A stretch of 11,661 nt of DNA from Gryganskiella cystojenkinii (taxonomy: Eukaryota > Mortierellomycota > Mortierellomycetes > Mortierellales > Mortierellaceae), in NCBI GenBank assembly GCA_015852425.1, contig JAAAIG010001051.1:1-11661 (forward strand). The letters run 5' to 3'. Position numbers and translations under genes: made by a program. The notes below the pieces were generated by a model. That model did not search any database and had not been told where the DNA came from. It worked only from the letters and a program-made list of their open reading frames with translations. Position 1 is the first letter of the stretch. Every line of letters starts with the position of its first letter. Shown here one piece after another: positions 9,702 to 11,661 of the stretch.

Positions 9702-10640
9702 GACGATAGGAGGCGGGTCAGGGGAGAGGGCGAGACGAGCAAGGGAGGTGCGGATCAGAGAGCAAAGTCAGGTCTAGATCTGATCTCGAGCTAATTTGCT
9801 TCAGAGAATTGTGTCCAGGAGGCTGGACAAGGGGAGCAATCCAACCAGCAAAGCAAGGGGGCCGAAGAGAAAACGAGAGGAGAAAAAAAAGGCAGCTCCG
9901 AGATGACGACTTGATCAAAGGTCAATCCTGCTATTGGTGCTAGGTTCTATAGTTGAAGGCGTTCTTGGCTTAATGCTGAAGTTGATTATGTGAAAGTGAA
10001 GTCGTTGCAACTGTTTTCAAACTGGTTCTGTGAGGTCGACAGGTTGCGCGGTCAAGAATGATTGATTTAAACTTGGCGTACGAGTACGAGTTGGTATCTG
10101 TGGTCGTGAGAAATAAGATAAATATTAGCAACAAACACTGAACCAAGATCCTGACAGCACAAAACTTGTTTTTTAACCAAAAAAAAAAAGAAGGAAGGCA
10201 AAAAAAAAAAAAAAAAAAAAATGTGGAGTCCCGAGAAGGGGGAAGAGGTAAGGTTGATAGACAGGGGACATGGTGCTTCACCAACAAATAAACAAACAAG
10301 CCAAACAACAAACAAACAACAAACAACCATACACAAATAACAACAGAATACAGGGCTGCACAGACATAATACACAAAGACGAGGAACCCAGAGGTAGAAC
10401 AGGCTGCTCTCAAGTGAACCAAGATAAAGTGGAAAGATAATGGTCCATAGTTAAAAGAAAGTGAAGGGAGAAAGCGAGAGAATAACAGCTGGGCGTAAAT
10501 AAAAGAGAGCCAAGAGAAAGGAAGAGACCGTTGACGTTTTGGACGATTTGTTGGCTCACAAACAAAAGAGGAGAATCAAGGAGGGAAAAAGGCGTTCACG
10601 AGCGAGGAAGGGGAAGAAAATAAAAAGCATCGACAATGAA
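9702..10640 (-). promoter_or_regulatory. Probable long 5' leader / proximal promoter of the APSES gene
   Basis: The + strand is purine-rich here, so the APSES-sense strand is pyrimidine-rich, as is common around fungal transcription starts. No minus-strand ATG occurs between the start codon (9701) and 10271. The next one opens a 33-codon reading frame (10271-10173) that contains a Phe run encoded by the T tract. A + strand stretch built on AAAC/AACA units lies at about 10285-10345. Long leaders are known for the relatives EFG1 and stuA, but the transcript boundaries here are unknown. No coding gene is supported. Confidence 0.4.
10179..10221 (+). repeat. Two homopolymer A tracts
   Basis: There are eleven A at 10179-10189 and twenty-two A at 10200-10221, separated by a GA-rich spacer. 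On the APSES-sense strand they read as T tracts. Tracts this long exclude nucleosomes in fungal promoters. I see no adjacent coding relic or target-site duplication that would mark a retroposed poly(A) tail. Confidence 0.8.
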
Positions 10641-11661
10641 TTGTCAAGGGAAAGACGGTAATGGCATTGTTGCGAACGGACCTGCAAGGGGACAGGAGTG
10701 GAGGTTAAGGTGCTGTTGTTGTGGATGAGCAATTTCGTTTCGATCTGGTTGAGGACAAAGTTGGGATCGATTGAGAAAGGGTCTGTTGTGAATGGTTGAA
10801 AGAGTAAAAAAAAAGAAAAGAAAAGGGATTGCGTGCTGCATATGGCATGGGCCGACTGGTTGATTCCCATCTGATCGATCCTGTCCCATTCTGTCCCATG
10901 GCCGAATGAATGAATACACAAATATTCCCGTTGTTTGAACAATAAATAATAATAAAAAAGACCAAAAGCGTCTTTTCTTCCCACCAAGGTCGGGTCTCCG
11001 TCCCGCTCCCGCGCGTGCTCCAGGTCCAGCTGGCTGGGCTGATGTGATGCGATGTGGTCAAGTGTGGTTGTCAGAAGGGAAGGGTTGTTTTTCGATCTGT
11101 TAAGCATCGATCGTCGATCATAGTGAAGGTTAGGTGTGCCCGTTGTGTGATGCTGTGTACTTCCTTCGGAGAGACGAAAAGCTGCAGTAAAAGTATCTGA
11201 CGTTGGCACGCCGGATTGACTGCTGCATTGGATGCCATTAAGCAAAGAAAAGCAAGAACAGTGGTGAAAGAAAAAAGAAGTATAGGAAAGTATAAGGGGA
11301 AAACGCGTTCGTTTCGTGTTCAAGAACGAGAGGATGATGGACAGGGTGATTTTGATTGTTTTTCCTTCGTCCCGGTGAGGAAAGAGAGAGTCGCTGCAAG
11401 CATTTCCTATTCCCTTTCGTCTTCCCTAGTCGTTCTGCTACCTTATTGTCTCGATGCCCTCCGTCTTACTATTCCTTACAATGGTTGGCTGATCGTTTTG
11501 TCTTTCCTTTTTTGTCGTGGGGGACGCTAAACCTGTATGTCCTTCCCTTGAAATCTGGGTGGGAAGTTGCTCTTTTTTATGTGCATTTGGAACGGTGTGC
11601 GTGTGTAAAAAATAGGCGCGTGTTTACTGTGGGTACGTTCGCCTCCCCCAAAACCAAAAAA
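10641..11661. promoter_or_regulatory. Distal intergenic region, possibly divergent promoter
   Basis: No convincing gene is present. A minus-strand frame without stops (10556-11323) is low in complexity and lacks an ATG until 11107. From about 11340 to 11540 the + strand turns pyrimidine-rich (many CTTCC/TTTCC runs), the mirror of the skew at 9700-10640. This would fit a promoter or leader for a gene running rightwards beyond the window. One ACGCGTTC at 11303-11310 fits the StuA response element and contains an MluI-box core, but a match this loose is expected by chance. Confidence 0.35.

Noticed and set aside
10179..10221. Poly(A) tail of a retroposed element
   Set aside because: No coding or RNA-like relic lies next to it and no flanking direct repeat is visible. 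A promoter homopolymer tract is the simpler explanation.
9970..10422. 150-codon minus-strand frame with hydrophobic stretches
   Set aside because: The hydrophobic residues come from T tracts and GTTT-like repeats. A membrane-protein look is expected from such DNA, and the frame opens without a well-placed ATG.
11303..11310. ACGCGTTC as a StuA response element for autoregulation
   Set aside because: The consensus is so loose that about two matches are expected by chance in the 1.96-kb upstream region. A similar match lies inside the APSES coding sequence at about 6994.
10556..11323. 255-codon minus-strand open frame upstream of the APSES gene
   Set aside because: It begins with TTG, and its first ATG is at 11107. 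The composition follows local low-complexity sequence (Phe, Ser and Thr runs), with no recognisable domain and no splice continuity.
11216..11530. 104-codon + strand frame at the right edge
   Set aside because: It starts with TTG, combines a basic half with a hydrophobic half derived from pyrimidine-rich DNA, and has no recognisable domain.

Overview
This is nuclear DNA of a filamentous fungus. Both intact genes are fungal families with short spliceosomal introns (86-147 nt) that start GTA/GTG, end AG and carry CTAA/CTGA-like branch sites. One encodes an APSES (StuA/Efg1-type) transcription factor and the other a vacuolar M28 metalloprotease of the Pff1 family. The wording of a decayed leucine-rich/F-box-like gene on the left resembles families I know from Mortierellaceae, so an early-diverging fungus of that kind is my best guess. 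This is inference, not proof.

Layout. Bases 1-1880 hold two tandem, broken copies (about 1217 bp apart) of a multi-exon gene I cannot name. They are joined by a Cys-rich stretch and exon-like remnants. Each copy has different frameshifts, and their introns are much more alike than their exons. Bases 1872-2360 hold a three-frame relic that looks like the C-terminus of an LRR/F-box-like protein. Bases 2361-2564 hold nothing I recognise.

On the minus strand, 6274-2565 is a six-exon gene for a 1057-residue vacuolar membrane protease (Pff1 type). All five catalytic/zinc positions and nine predicted membrane spans are present. Bases 6275-6727 are the short spacer to the next gene. On the same strand, 9701-6728 is a six-exon gene for an 813-residue APSES factor, with the DNA-binding domain at about residues 262-360 and long Gln/His-rich disordered arms. 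Both gene models sum to an exact multiple of three after splicing.

Bases 9702-11661 contain no convincing gene. The region looks like a long, low-complexity 5' leader and promoter for the APSES gene: purine-rich on the + strand, with A runs of 11 and 22 nt, and with no minus-strand ATG for 567 nt upstream of the start codon. The far right becomes pyrimidine-rich on the + strand, which could mark the promoter of a divergent gene outside the window.

The two intact genes lie head-to-tail but I see no functional link between them. One acts in vacuolar proteolysis and the other in developmental transcription control.
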